Below are positions 9,026-16,667 of a stretch of DNA of 64,000 bases, one piece after another (within the stretch, counting starts at the first letter, position 1; every line of letters starts with the position of its first letter). This DNA comes from Bradyrhizobium sp. 149. Lineage in GTDB: Bacteria; Pseudomonadota; Alphaproteobacteria; Rhizobiales; Xanthobacteraceae. Under the pieces are notes generated by a model. The model worked only from the letters and a program-made list of their open reading frames with translations, ran no database searches and was not told where the DNA came from. The translations under genes and the position numbers were made by a program. The stretch is taken from the NCBI RefSeq assembly GCF_023073915.1, contig NZ_JADPKK010000022.1, positions 806,001 through 870,000 of the forward strand. Direction: 5' to 3'.

Positions 9026-10717
9026 ATGGGAACGTTGGTACTGCTCGATCTGATGGGCGGCGTGGCGCTGTTGCTGTGGGGCCTGCACATGGTCCACAGC
9101 GGGATTCTGCGCGCCTTTGGCCCTGACCTGCGACGGCTGCTCGGCAAGGCGCTTGGTAACCGCTTCAACGCGTTTGCCGCCGGTCTCGGGCTGACGGCGC
9201 TTCTTCAGAGCAGCACCGCGACCGCGCTGCTCACGAGCTCGTTCGCAGCCGAGGGCCTGCTCAGCCTGGTCACCGCGCTCGCCATCATGCTCGGCGCCAA
9301 TGTCGGCACGACGTTGATCGTGCAGGTGCTGTCGTTCAACATCGCCGCCGTCGCGCCGGTCTTGTTCGTGCTCGGACTGGTCGCCTTCCGAGTGGGTCCG
9401 CGCTCGCGGATCAAGGATGTCGGCCGTGTCTTGATCGGTCTCGGACTGATGCTGCTGTCGCTGCACATCCTGCTCGACACCCTAGCGCCGGCCGAGAATG
9501 CGCCGGGCGTTCGCGTCGTGATGTCTTCCATTACGGCCGATCCCGTTCTGTGCATCGTGATTGCAGCGCTCGTCACGTGGGCGGTGCATTCGAGCGTCGC
9601 CAGCGTGCTGCTGATCATGTCGCTGGCCTATTCGCAGTTCATCTCGCCTTACGCGGCTTTGGCAATGGTGCTTGGTGCCAATCTCGGCAGTGCCATCAAT
9701 CCCGTGTTCGAGGGCGCCAAGCGCGACGATCCCGCGAGCTATCGCCTGCCGGTGGGCAATCTCATCAACCGGGTGGTCGGAATCGTTCTGGTCCTGCCTT
9801 TCCTGAGCGCCATCGCCCAGCATATGCACGCCTGGCAGCCGGATCTCGCCAGGATGACGGCGGCGTTTCATATCGCCTTCAACGTCGGAACGGCCGTCAT
9901 CTTCATCGGCCTGCTCGATACCATGTCGCGCCTGTTGACCCGTCTCCTGCCCGATCGTGTTCAGGAGGCCGATCCGGCCCGGCCGCGCTATCTCGACGAG
10001 ACCGCGCTGGAGTCGCCGTCGCTGGCGCTTGCCGACGCGGCGCGTGAGGTCTTACGCATGGGCGATCTCGTCGAGATCATGCTGCGCAAGGTGATGGCGG
10101 CGATGATGAGCGGCGACCGCGCGCTGGTCGACCAGGTCTCGAAGATGGACAACATCGTCGATGGCCTCGACGAAGCCATCAAGCTCTACGTGACGAAACT
10201 GATGCGGGGCAGCCTCGACGAGAGCGAGGGCCGGCGCGCGATGGAGATCATCTCCTTCGCCATCAATCTCGAACATATCGGCGACATCATCGACAAGAGT
10301 CTGAGCGAGCTCGCGACCAAGAAGATCAAGCGCCGCTTTCAGTTCTCGCCCGAGGGCGCCGAGGAGCTGGCCGCCTTTCACAAGCGCACGATGGATTCGC
10401 TGCGCATCGCTTTCGGCGTCTTCATGTCGGGCGACGCCAACGAGGCCCGCAAGCTGCTGGTGGAGAAGACGGCACTGCGCAACACCGAGCTTGCCGCCGT
10501 GGAACGCCACCTCGACCGCCTGCGCGAGGGCCGCCCCGAGACCATCGAAACCACGTCGCTGCATCTCGACGTGCTGCGGGACCTGCGCCGTATCCACTCG
10601 CATATCTGCTCGGTCGCCTATCCCGTGCTCGACGCGGCCGGCGAACCTTATCGCAGGCACGAGGCGGATACCGCCGCCCTGCCCGCGTCGGGCGCGGCGT
10701 CGGCGTTGCCGCGCTAG
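9026..10717 (+). CDS. Na+/Pi-cotransporter family protein with C-terminal PhoU-like domain
   Basis: A 563-residue inner-membrane protein. The N-terminal 310 residues contain two Na_Pi_cotrans repeats, with the QSST motif in LTALLQSSTATALL and a matching VHSSVASVLLIMS in the second repeat. Residues about 340-540 are helical and PhoU-like (AREVLRMGDLVEIMLRKVM ... INLEHIGDIIDKSL). The family is predicted to couple phosphate movement to sodium, but bacterial YjbB-type members have been linked to phosphate export. Direction and substrate are not shown by sequence. It is monocistronic, with an ATG start preceded by GGAG. Confidence 0.88.
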   Translation: MGTLVLLDLMGGVALLLWGLHMVHSGILRAFGPDLRRLLGKALGNRFNAFAAGLGLTALLQSSTATALLTSSFAAEGLLSLVTALAIMLGANVGTTLIVQVLSFNIAAVAPVLFVLGLVAFRVGPRSRIKDVGRVLIGLGLMLLSLHILLDTLAPAENAPGVRVVMSSITADPVLCIVIAALVTWAVHSSVASVLLIMSLAYSQFISPYAALAMVLGANLGSAINPVFEGAKRDDPASYRLPVGNLINRVVGIVLVLPFLSAIAQHMHAWQPDLARMTAAFHIAFNVGTAVIFIGLLDTMSRLLTRLLPDRVQEADPARPRYLDETALESPSLALADAAREVLRMGDLVEIMLRKVMAAMMSGDRALVDQVSKMDNIVDGLDEAIKLYVTKLMRGSLDESEGRRAMEIISFAINLEHIGDIIDKSLSELATKKIKRRFQFSPEGAEELAAFHKRTMDSLRIAFGVFMSGDANEARKLLVEKTALRNTELAAVERHLDRLREGRPETIETTSLHLDVLRDLRRIHSHICSVAYPVLDAAGEPYRRHEADTAALPASGAASALPR

Positions 10718-10727
10718 TCGCCCCGGA

Positions 10728-11066
10728 TCAGCGCTCCAGCGTCCTTGAGCCGCGGCTGCGGTTCTTCACGATCAGCATGATGTTGCGGATATAGATGATG
10801 GTCGCGAGCGCCTGACCGAGGATGATGACGGGCTCGCGCTTGACGACGCCATAGACCAGCGTCATCAACCCGCCGCCCATGGAGCAGAACCAGAACGCCA
10901 TCGGCACCACGCTGTTGCCGGCGCGCTCGCTCGCGATCCATTGCACGAGAAAGCGGGCGGTGAAGAACAGCTGCGCGACGAGGCCGAACGCCAGCCAGAA
11001 ATCGAACTTGGCGACGAAGACGTCGTAGAAATAGTTGCTCAGCGCCTGACCGTATTGGATGATCAT
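10728..11066 (-). CDS. Lipid A biosynthesis N-terminal (LAB_N) domain membrane protein
   Basis: A 112-residue membrane protein. It has three hydrophobic stretches and the LAB_N hallmark FTARFLVQWIASERAGNSVVPMAFW, followed by GGGLMTLVYGVVKREPVIILGQ. It is the last gene of a four-gene operon, and its ATG overlaps the stop of the GT2 gene (ATGA). LAB_N proteins next to a polyprenyl-phosphate glycosyltransferase probably act as a membrane partner in making or flipping a lipid-linked sugar. That role is inferred from context. Confidence 0.85.
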   Translation of the reverse strand: MIIQYGQALSNYFYDVFVAKFDFWLAFGLVAQLFFTARFLVQWIASERAGNSVVPMAFWFCSMGGGLMTLVYGVVKREPVIILGQALATIIYIRNIMLIVKNRSRGSRTLER

Positions 11067-11812
11067 GCCTGCACCTCAGTCACATCTGGCGTCGGCTTCT
11101 TGCGGCGGATCAGCCACCACACGCCGACGAGATCCATGATGCCGATCCACAGCCGGTCGAAGAAACCGTAGTTTGACACGCCGGAGCGGCGCGGCCGGTC
11201 GATCACGTCGACATAGGCGATCTCATAGCCCTCGCGGCGCACCAGCGCCGGCAGGAAGCGATGCAGCCCGTCGAAATAGGGCATCATCAGGAACACCTCG
11301 CGCCGGAACGCCTTCAGGCCGCAGCCGGTGTCGCGCGTACCGTCCTTCAGGATCGCGTTGCGAACGCCGTTGGCGACGCGCGACTGGAATTTCTTGAAGC
11401 CGGTATCCTTGCGGCCGACGCGTTGTCCCGCGGCAAGTCCGACCCTGCTTCCGTTCTCGACGGCCGCGATCAGGTCCGGCAGGAAAGCCGGATTGTTCTG
11501 GCCGTCGCCGTCGAGCGTCGCCACGATCGCGCCGCGTGCCGCACGCACGCCGCTGCGCACCGCCGCGGATTGACCGCCTGATTTGGCATGGCGGAGCTGT
11601 CGCAGATTGTCCCGCTGCTTCATGACCGCGCCGAGCCGTTCGCCGGTCGCATCCGTCGAGCCGTCATTGACGTAGATGATCTCATAGGCCCAGCGGCCGT
11701 CGAGCGCCGCACCGATCTCCTCGATCAGCGGCACGATGTTGTCGGCTTCGTTGCGCACGGGAACGACAATGGAAACCGAGGGCTGGGAAACCGAAGGCTG
11801 GGGCGACGACAA
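11063..11812 (-). CDS. GT2 polyprenyl-phosphate glycosyltransferase (DPM1-like)
   Basis: A cytoplasmic-face GT2 enzyme of about 249 residues, with VSIVVPVRNEADNI, YVNDGSTDAT, ATLDGDGQNNP (DGD) and RDTGCGLKAFRREVF. It probably transfers a sugar from a nucleotide donor to a polyprenyl phosphate, supplying the GT39 enzyme of the same operon. The start is uncertain. I prefer the TTG giving LSSPQPSVSQPSVSIVV, because an ATG at 11971 would overlap the PAP2 gene by 92 bp. The QPSVS segment is duplicated by a small in-frame repeat just before the first beta-strand. Confidence 0.85.
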   Translation of the reverse strand: MSSPQPSVSQPSVSIVVPVRNEADNIVPLIEEIGAALDGRWAYEIIYVNDGSTDATGERLGAVMKQRDNLRQLRHAKSGGQSAAVRSGVRAARGAIVATLDGDGQNNPAFLPDLIAAVENGSRVGLAAGQRVGRKDTGFKKFQSRVANGVRNAILKDGTRDTGCGLKAFRREVFLMMPYFDGLHRFLPALVRREGYEIAYVDVIDRPRRSGVSNYGFFDRLWIGIMDLVGVWWLIRRKKPTPDVTEVQA

Positions 11813-11879
11813 ATCGAAAGCTCGTGGTTGGAAGTGGCCTGCCCTTTGGAGAACCGGCGGTCCCGGCAGGCAGCCGCTT

Positions 11880-12725
11880 TTATGGGGCGGATGCGCCGTG
11901 GGCAACCCTTTTGAGGCGGCCCGAGACCGCCCCCGCAAGAGGCACAATGGTGCCGTCGGCACGGATGGCAAAGCCGAGCCTGCGGGCGGCGAACCAGTAG
12001 CGCACCGCCATGGCGCCGACCATGCCGACCAGGGCGCCGGCCACCACGTCGCTCGGGTGATGCGCGAGCAGCACCAGCCGCGTCAGCAGGATCACGATCG
12101 CGTAAGTGAACATGAACACGCGCAGGCGCGGCCACAGCGCCGAGACCGCAAACGCCAATGCGAACGCAGTCACCGCATGACCCGAGGGCAGGCTGGCATA
12201 AGCCCCCGTCCCCTCGAACGGGATGAAGTTGAACGGGTTGGCCTTGCCGCCGACGAACGGTCGTCCGCGCCCGATGAGATATTTCAGGATCTCGGCGATG
12301 AACGCGGACAGCGCAACAGACAGAAACATGAACTGCAGCCGCGTGCCGACGCCGAGCAGCAACGTGCGGCTTGTGCCGTGCAATCCCGCTGCAACGAGCG
12401 CCAGGACCACCAGCGCACCTCCGAGCACCGAGAGCACATACTCGTCCTTGCCGAAATCGGTGAGGATGCGGATCGGCCACAGGCCGGGCGTGCCACGCGC
12501 CGGCATCAGCTGGATCTCGGTCAGATCGAACGCCAGCATCAGCACGATGACCAGGGCCGCGCCTGCCGCACTGAGCCACAGCGAATGCCGCGCCAGCCTT
12601 CGCGCGGCCTCGGCGCGGCGCGAATGCGAGGGCGTGCGCACGAGCTGCGCCAGGGCGCGCCCCGACAAGGCGAGCAATTGCGCGGGATAGCTCGCGCGCG
12701 GCGCGATGTCCGTTGGCGCCGACAT
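11880..12725 (-). CDS. PAP2-family membrane phosphatase
   Basis: A 281-residue membrane phosphatase. All three catalytic motifs are present: KYLIGRGRP (KX6RP), SLPSGHA (PSGH) and RLVLLAHHPSD (SRX5HX3D type). Several transmembrane segments surround them. It starts at an ATG two bases from the stop of the upstream ArnT-like gene, so the two are coupled. Likely roles are removal of a phosphate from lipid A, or recycling of polyprenyl (di)phosphate released by the neighbouring glycosyltransferases. The sequence does not decide between them. Confidence 0.88.
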   Translation of the reverse strand: MSAPTDIAPRASYPAQLLALSGRALAQLVRTPSHSRRAEAARRLARHSLWLSAAGAALVIVLMLAFDLTEIQLMPARGTPGLWPIRILTDFGKDEYVLSVLGGALVVLALVAAGLHGTSRTLLLGVGTRLQFMFLSVALSAFIAEILKYLIGRGRPFVGGKANPFNFIPFEGTGAYASLPSGHAVTAFALAFAVSALWPRLRVFMFTYAIVILLTRLVLLAHHPSDVVAGALVGMVGAMAVRYWFAARRLGFAIRADGTIVPLAGAVSGRLKRVAHGASAP

Positions 12726-12726
12726 C

Positions 12727-14469
12727 CTATTCGGTGCCTTCCGAGCGGAAGATCGAGATCGAGATCGCACGCCCTTGCGAGAAGTTATAGCCGTCGATGC
12801 GCGTGCCAACCTTGTAGCGCAGCCCGATCGCCTCGGCGCGCTGCACGAAGCCGCGCTCCGAACGCTGCTCGATCAGCGCGAAACGGCAGCTCCCCTGCCC
12901 CAGGAAATCCGCAGCACCCGAGCCGTCGGTGAGCAGCGTCTGCGTACCGGTCAGGAAGACGAGGCTCGGCTCGTGATAGCCGGCGGCGGCCGCCTTCGGG
13001 CCGATGCAGGTGACGTTGCGAAGCGCGCGTGCGATCTCGATGCTCGGAAACAGCGGCGTCAGCGACGGCAGCACGATGCCGTAGACCGTCACCGCAAGCA
13101 TCAGGGCTGCGACCAGCGCGTTGAGCAGCGAGCGCTCTGCGTGGTTATTGTCGTGAAGCCACCAGGCAAACAGGCCGAAGATCAGGGAGGCCGCGATGAA
13201 CGGCCAGGCCACGAAAGCAGGCTGCCGCGTCAGCATCACCGCGCCGACAACGGCGATGATCGAGCCGGCCACGGGGATCGCGAACCACCAGGCCGAGCCG
13301 CGCATCAGCCAGGACCACGACAGCACGCGCCGCTCGAGCGCACCCGCGGTGAGGATCGCGATCGCGGGGTACAGCGGCAGCACGTAATGCGGCAGCTTGG
13401 TCAGCACGACCTCGAACACGATCCAGGACGGAACCAGCCAGGCCAGCAGGAATTGCGCGCCGGGCTCGCGCCGCGCGCGCCAGACCGCGGGCGCTGCCAT
13501 CGCCGCGAGCGGCGCGCCGGGCCAGAACGTGATCCAGAACAGCGCCAGATACAGTCCAGGCGGCGCGCCATGGGATTCCTGGGCCCCTAACTTGCTCAGC
13601 ATGTCGCCGCCGACCGAATCGGCGAAGAAGGCATCGCCCGCGCGCCAGAAGATCGCGACGAACCAGGGTAGCACCAGCACCAGCATCCACATCAGGCCCC
13701 AGAGCGGGCGCAGCTTCCATAGCCAGGAGGAATCGCGGTCCTGTATCGCGAGCGCGACGATGGTCAGGCCTGCGAACATCAGGATCAGCGGGCCCTTGAT
13801 CAGGATGCCGACGGCGAGAGCTGTCCAGAAGATCGCGGGCCAGGTCCAAGGCGGATGGGTCTCGTCCTCGGCACGCTGCCAGGACAGATAAGCGCGCGCC
13901 ATCGCGCCCATCGCAGCGACCACGCAGAACAGCAGCATCGCGTCGGTTTTCGCCAGCCGCGCCTCGACGCCGAGCAGCACGGAGGCGCACATCAGAAGTG
14001 CTGCGAGCACAGCGGCGCGGCGCGTGACGAAGCCGAGCGCCGCCCAATAAGTCATGAGCACGGCCCCGATGGCGCCGATCAGCGACGGCAGCCGGTACAC
14101 CCAGATCCGCAACTCAGCCTTCGGCAGCTTGAGCGCCGAGGCAGCTTCAACCGCCGCCGATTGCAGCCAGTAGATCCCGACCGGCTTCTTGTAGCGGACG
14201 TCCTCCTGGAAACGGATGTCGACATAATCGCCGCTCTCGACCATTTGCTTGGTCGCTTGCGCAAAGCGGGCCTCGTCGCGGTCGACGGGCGGAATCGTGA
14301 AGAAGCCCGGCAGGAACAGCAGCAACGCGCACAGCAGCAGGAAGCCGACCGCCCGGGCATGGCTGGCCGTGGCGTAATCGAGCACGAGCACGAGCCGGCT
14401 GCCCGGATTTGCGGGCGCTTTCGGCTCGCGGGGAGCTCCAAAACGTGGGCTGGGATAGGTCTCGGCCAT
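12727..14469 (-). CDS. ArnT-like GT-C (family 39/83) glycosyltransferase
   Basis: A 580-residue polytopic membrane enzyme. The luminal/periplasmic motif DRDEARFAQATKQMVESGDY and the later DVRYKKPVGIYWLQ are characteristic of the ArnT/PMT superfamily, which transfers sugars from polyprenyl phosphate to lipid A or other envelope acceptors. About a dozen hydrophobic helices follow, and the C-terminal domain is soluble. It is the first gene of an operon with PAP2, GT2 and LAB_N genes. In related rhizobia such sets place galacturonic acid or mannose on lipid A, but the sugar used here cannot be read from the sequence. Confidence 0.87.
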   Translation of the reverse strand: MAETYPSPRFGAPREPKAPANPGSRLVLVLDYATASHARAVGFLLLCALLLFLPGFFTIPPVDRDEARFAQATKQMVESGDYVDIRFQEDVRYKKPVGIYWLQSAAVEAASALKLPKAELRIWVYRLPSLIGAIGAVLMTYWAALGFVTRRAAVLAALLMCASVLLGVEARLAKTDAMLLFCVVAAMGAMARAYLSWQRAEDETHPPWTWPAIFWTALAVGILIKGPLILMFAGLTIVALAIQDRDSSWLWKLRPLWGLMWMLVLVLPWFVAIFWRAGDAFFADSVGGDMLSKLGAQESHGAPPGLYLALFWITFWPGAPLAAMAAPAVWRARREPGAQFLLAWLVPSWIVFEVVLTKLPHYVLPLYPAIAILTAGALERRVLSWSWLMRGSAWWFAIPVAGSIIAVVGAVMLTRQPAFVAWPFIAASLIFGLFAWWLHDNNHAERSLLNALVAALMLAVTVYGIVLPSLTPLFPSIEIARALRNVTCIGPKAAAAGYHEPSLVFLTGTQTLLTDGSGAADFLGQGSCRFALIEQRSERGFVQRAEAIGLRYKVGTRIDGYNFSQGRAISISIFRSEGTE

Positions 14470-14519
14470 TGGTTCCGCTTACGCTGAAACCGTCATTCCG
14501 ACAACCGCTTGAGGCAGGG

Positions 14520-16667
14520 TCATTGAATTCGAATGACAACTGTGTCCGCGGCGCCCGTGGCATCGATGACTGTCAGCCGCGCAAAGCCCGGACCGGGCGG
14601 ATCGATCAGCCGCTGGCGCCGTCCGTCGATCTCGCCGAGCGCTGTTCCGTTAACCATGACGGTCATGGGCAAGACGCCGCCCGCGACCTTGACCGGCATG
14701 GCTGCGCCCCCCTCGCCACCCGAGCGATCGACGTCGATCCGCGAGCCGTTCAACGGGAACTGGATGTGCAGGGCCTGTTCGCCTCCGGCCCGCACGAGAT
14801 CCCCGAGCGGGCGGAACCGCCTCAAAGGCAACGGCAGCTTGGCGTTGCTGGCGACCAGGGTTCCCTTCGGTGGCCTCGGCAACGGGACGAGCGTCTTGCC
14901 GCTTCGGGCGAAGGCGTCGAACAGGATGGGCGCGGCGGCGACGCGACCGATCAGGCCCGGAACCGGTGCGCCGTCGGGCCGGCCGACCCACACACCAATA
15001 GTCATGCGGCCGTCGAAGCCCATCGACCAGGCGTCGCGGTAGCCGTAGGAAGTGCCGGTCTTGAAGGCGATGCGGTTGTGAGCCGCGTTCTCCGGCGGCG
15101 GCGTGCCGAGCAGCACATTGCCGACCTGCCAGGCCGCGACCTGATCGAGCAGCCGCAGCGACTCGCGGTCGTCTTTGTCAGTCATGATCTCACGCAGCGG
15201 CTTGGTGGTGCCGAGCCGGGCGAAGCCCGCATAGAGCTGGGCGAGGTCCTGCAACGTTACGCCGACGCCGCCAAGGCCCATGGCAAGCCCCGGCGCCTCG
15301 TCCTTGGGGAGAACCAGATTGCCGCCGGCCTGGCGCAGCCGCGATGTCAGCCGGCTCGCGCCGACGCGATCGAGCAGGACGATCGCGGGCACGTTGAGCG
15401 ACAGCTGCAGCGCCTTCTTCACCGGCACCGTGCCCTGGAACGTCATGTCGAAATTTTCCGGCGCGTAGGAGCCGAAGCGGACCGGGCGGTCATCGATCAA
15501 ACTGTCGGGGTGAACGAAGCCGTCCTCGAAGGCGAGCCCGTAGATGAAGGGCTTCAGCGTCGAGCCCGGCGAGCGGATGGCGCGGGTCATGTCGACCTGC
15601 CCTGCCCGGCGCTCGTCGAAATAATCCGCCGAGCCGACACGGGCGAGCACGTCGCCGCTCTCATTGTCGACGACGATGATGCCGACCGAGATGTTTTGCC
15701 CCAACGCAATGGCGCGGTCGCGCGCCAGCGGCTCCAGCACCTTCTGGAGGTTGGCATCGAGCGTCAGCTTGATGACGGGCGTGTCCTTGACCGTCGCAAG
15801 CGCCGCATCGGAAGCGTGCGGCGCCAGGATCGGCATCGGCTTGCGCAGCTTGGGCACCGGCACGGCCTTGGCCTGCACCGCATCGTCGAGGCTGATCTGA
15901 TGCTCCTCGACCATGCGGTCGAGCACGCGGTCACGCGCTTTGCGCGCCGCATCGGGATAGCGGTCGAGCCTCCGGGTCTCCGGCGATTGCGGCAGCGCGA
16001 CCAGCAGCGCGGCTTCAGCCAGCGACAACCGCTTCGGCTCCTTGCCGAGATAGGCGATCGAGGCCGCGCGGATGCCTTCGAGGTTGCCGCCGTAAGGCGC
16101 GAGCGCCAGATAGAGGTCGAGGATCTGCTCCTTGCTCAAGCTGCGCTCGATCTCGATCGCACGAACCATCTGCCGCAGCTTCGCATAGAGCGAGCGCTGC
16201 CGCCGCGGCTCCATGAGCCGCGCGAGTTGCATTGAGATGGTGGAGCCGCCCGAGACGATGTGGCCGCGCGTCGCAAGCTGAAACGCAGCGCGCCCCAGCG
16301 CCAGCGGGTCGATGCCGTCGTGCACGTAAAAGCGCTGGTCCTCATAGGCGAGCAGCAGCTTGAGATAGGTCGGATCGATGTTCACCTTTGTCTCGACTGG
16401 CAGCCGCCAGCGCCCGTCCGCCATCGCATAGGCGCGCAGCAGCTTGCCGTTGCGATCGACGATGGTGGTGGAGACCTGGCGGGCTTCGTCGAAAGGCAGC
16501 GGGCCGAGGGAGTAGACCCAGGCGACGAAGGCGCCAACGGCGAGGATGAGCGTGAGCGCGAGGCCAGAGAGGAGGCGATGGCCCCAGCCCCTCACTCCGT
16601 CGTGGCCGGGCTTGCCCCGGCCATCCAACTGGTCTCTCACCACATCGCTCATCTCGCCATCACTCAC
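14520..16667 (-). CDS. pbpC: Penicillin-binding protein 1C (bifunctional transglycosylase/transpeptidase)
   Basis: About 715 residues. An N-terminal membrane anchor (LLSGLALTLILAVGAFVAWVYS) is followed by the GT51 transglycosylase domain (LAYEDQRFYVHDGID, GGSTISMQLARL). Then comes a transpeptidase domain with SXXK as STLK in RSPGSTLKPFIYG, SXN as SLN in LSLNVP, and KTG in FKTGTSYG, and last a C-terminal biPBP_C domain. The start is ambiguous. A GTG at 16667 overlaps the upstream stop as GTGA, an ATG lies at 16652 and a GTG at 16595. The segment between the first two and the anchor derives from a palindromic repeat. It is coupled to the alpha-2-macroglobulin gene, a common pairing. Confidence 0.93.
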   Translation of the reverse strand: MSDGEMSDVVRDQLDGRGKPGHDGVRGWGHRLLSGLALTLILAVGAFVAWVYSLGPLPFDEARQVSTTIVDRNGKLLRAYAMADGRWRLPVETKVNIDPTYLKLLLAYEDQRFYVHDGIDPLALGRAAFQLATRGHIVSGGSTISMQLARLMEPRRQRSLYAKLRQMVRAIEIERSLSKEQILDLYLALAPYGGNLEGIRAASIAYLGKEPKRLSLAEAALLVALPQSPETRRLDRYPDAARKARDRVLDRMVEEHQISLDDAVQAKAVPVPKLRKPMPILAPHASDAALATVKDTPVIKLTLDANLQKVLEPLARDRAIALGQNISVGIIVVDNESGDVLARVGSADYFDERRAGQVDMTRAIRSPGSTLKPFIYGLAFEDGFVHPDSLIDDRPVRFGSYAPENFDMTFQGTVPVKKALQLSLNVPAIVLLDRVGASRLTSRLRQAGGNLVLPKDEAPGLAMGLGGVGVTLQDLAQLYAGFARLGTTKPLREIMTDKDDRESLRLLDQVAAWQVGNVLLGTPPPENAAHNRIAFKTGTSYGYRDAWSMGFDGRMTIGVWVGRPDGAPVPGLIGRVAAAPILFDAFARSGKTLVPLPRPPKGTLVASNAKLPLPLRRFRPLGDLVRAGGEQALHIQFPLNGSRIDVDRSGGEGGAAMPVKVAGGVLPMTVMVNGTALGEIDGRRQRLIDPPGPGFARLTVIDATGAADTVVIRIQ
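16603..16623. repeat. Interspersed palindromic repeat inside the pbpC 5' end
   Basis: The arms TGGCCGGG and CCCGGCCA enclose a 5-base loop. Read in the pbpC frame, the region gives the repeat-derived peptide GRGKPGHDG, known from rhizobial intergenic repeats. It either encodes a short cytoplasmic N-terminal extension of PbpC or marks the true 5' leader, if the start is further downstream. Confidence 0.7.

Noticed and set aside
14409..16235. A 608-codon open frame opposite pbpC
   Set aside because: Shadow of pbpC; composition is Arg/Gln/Ala-rich with no signal or domain.
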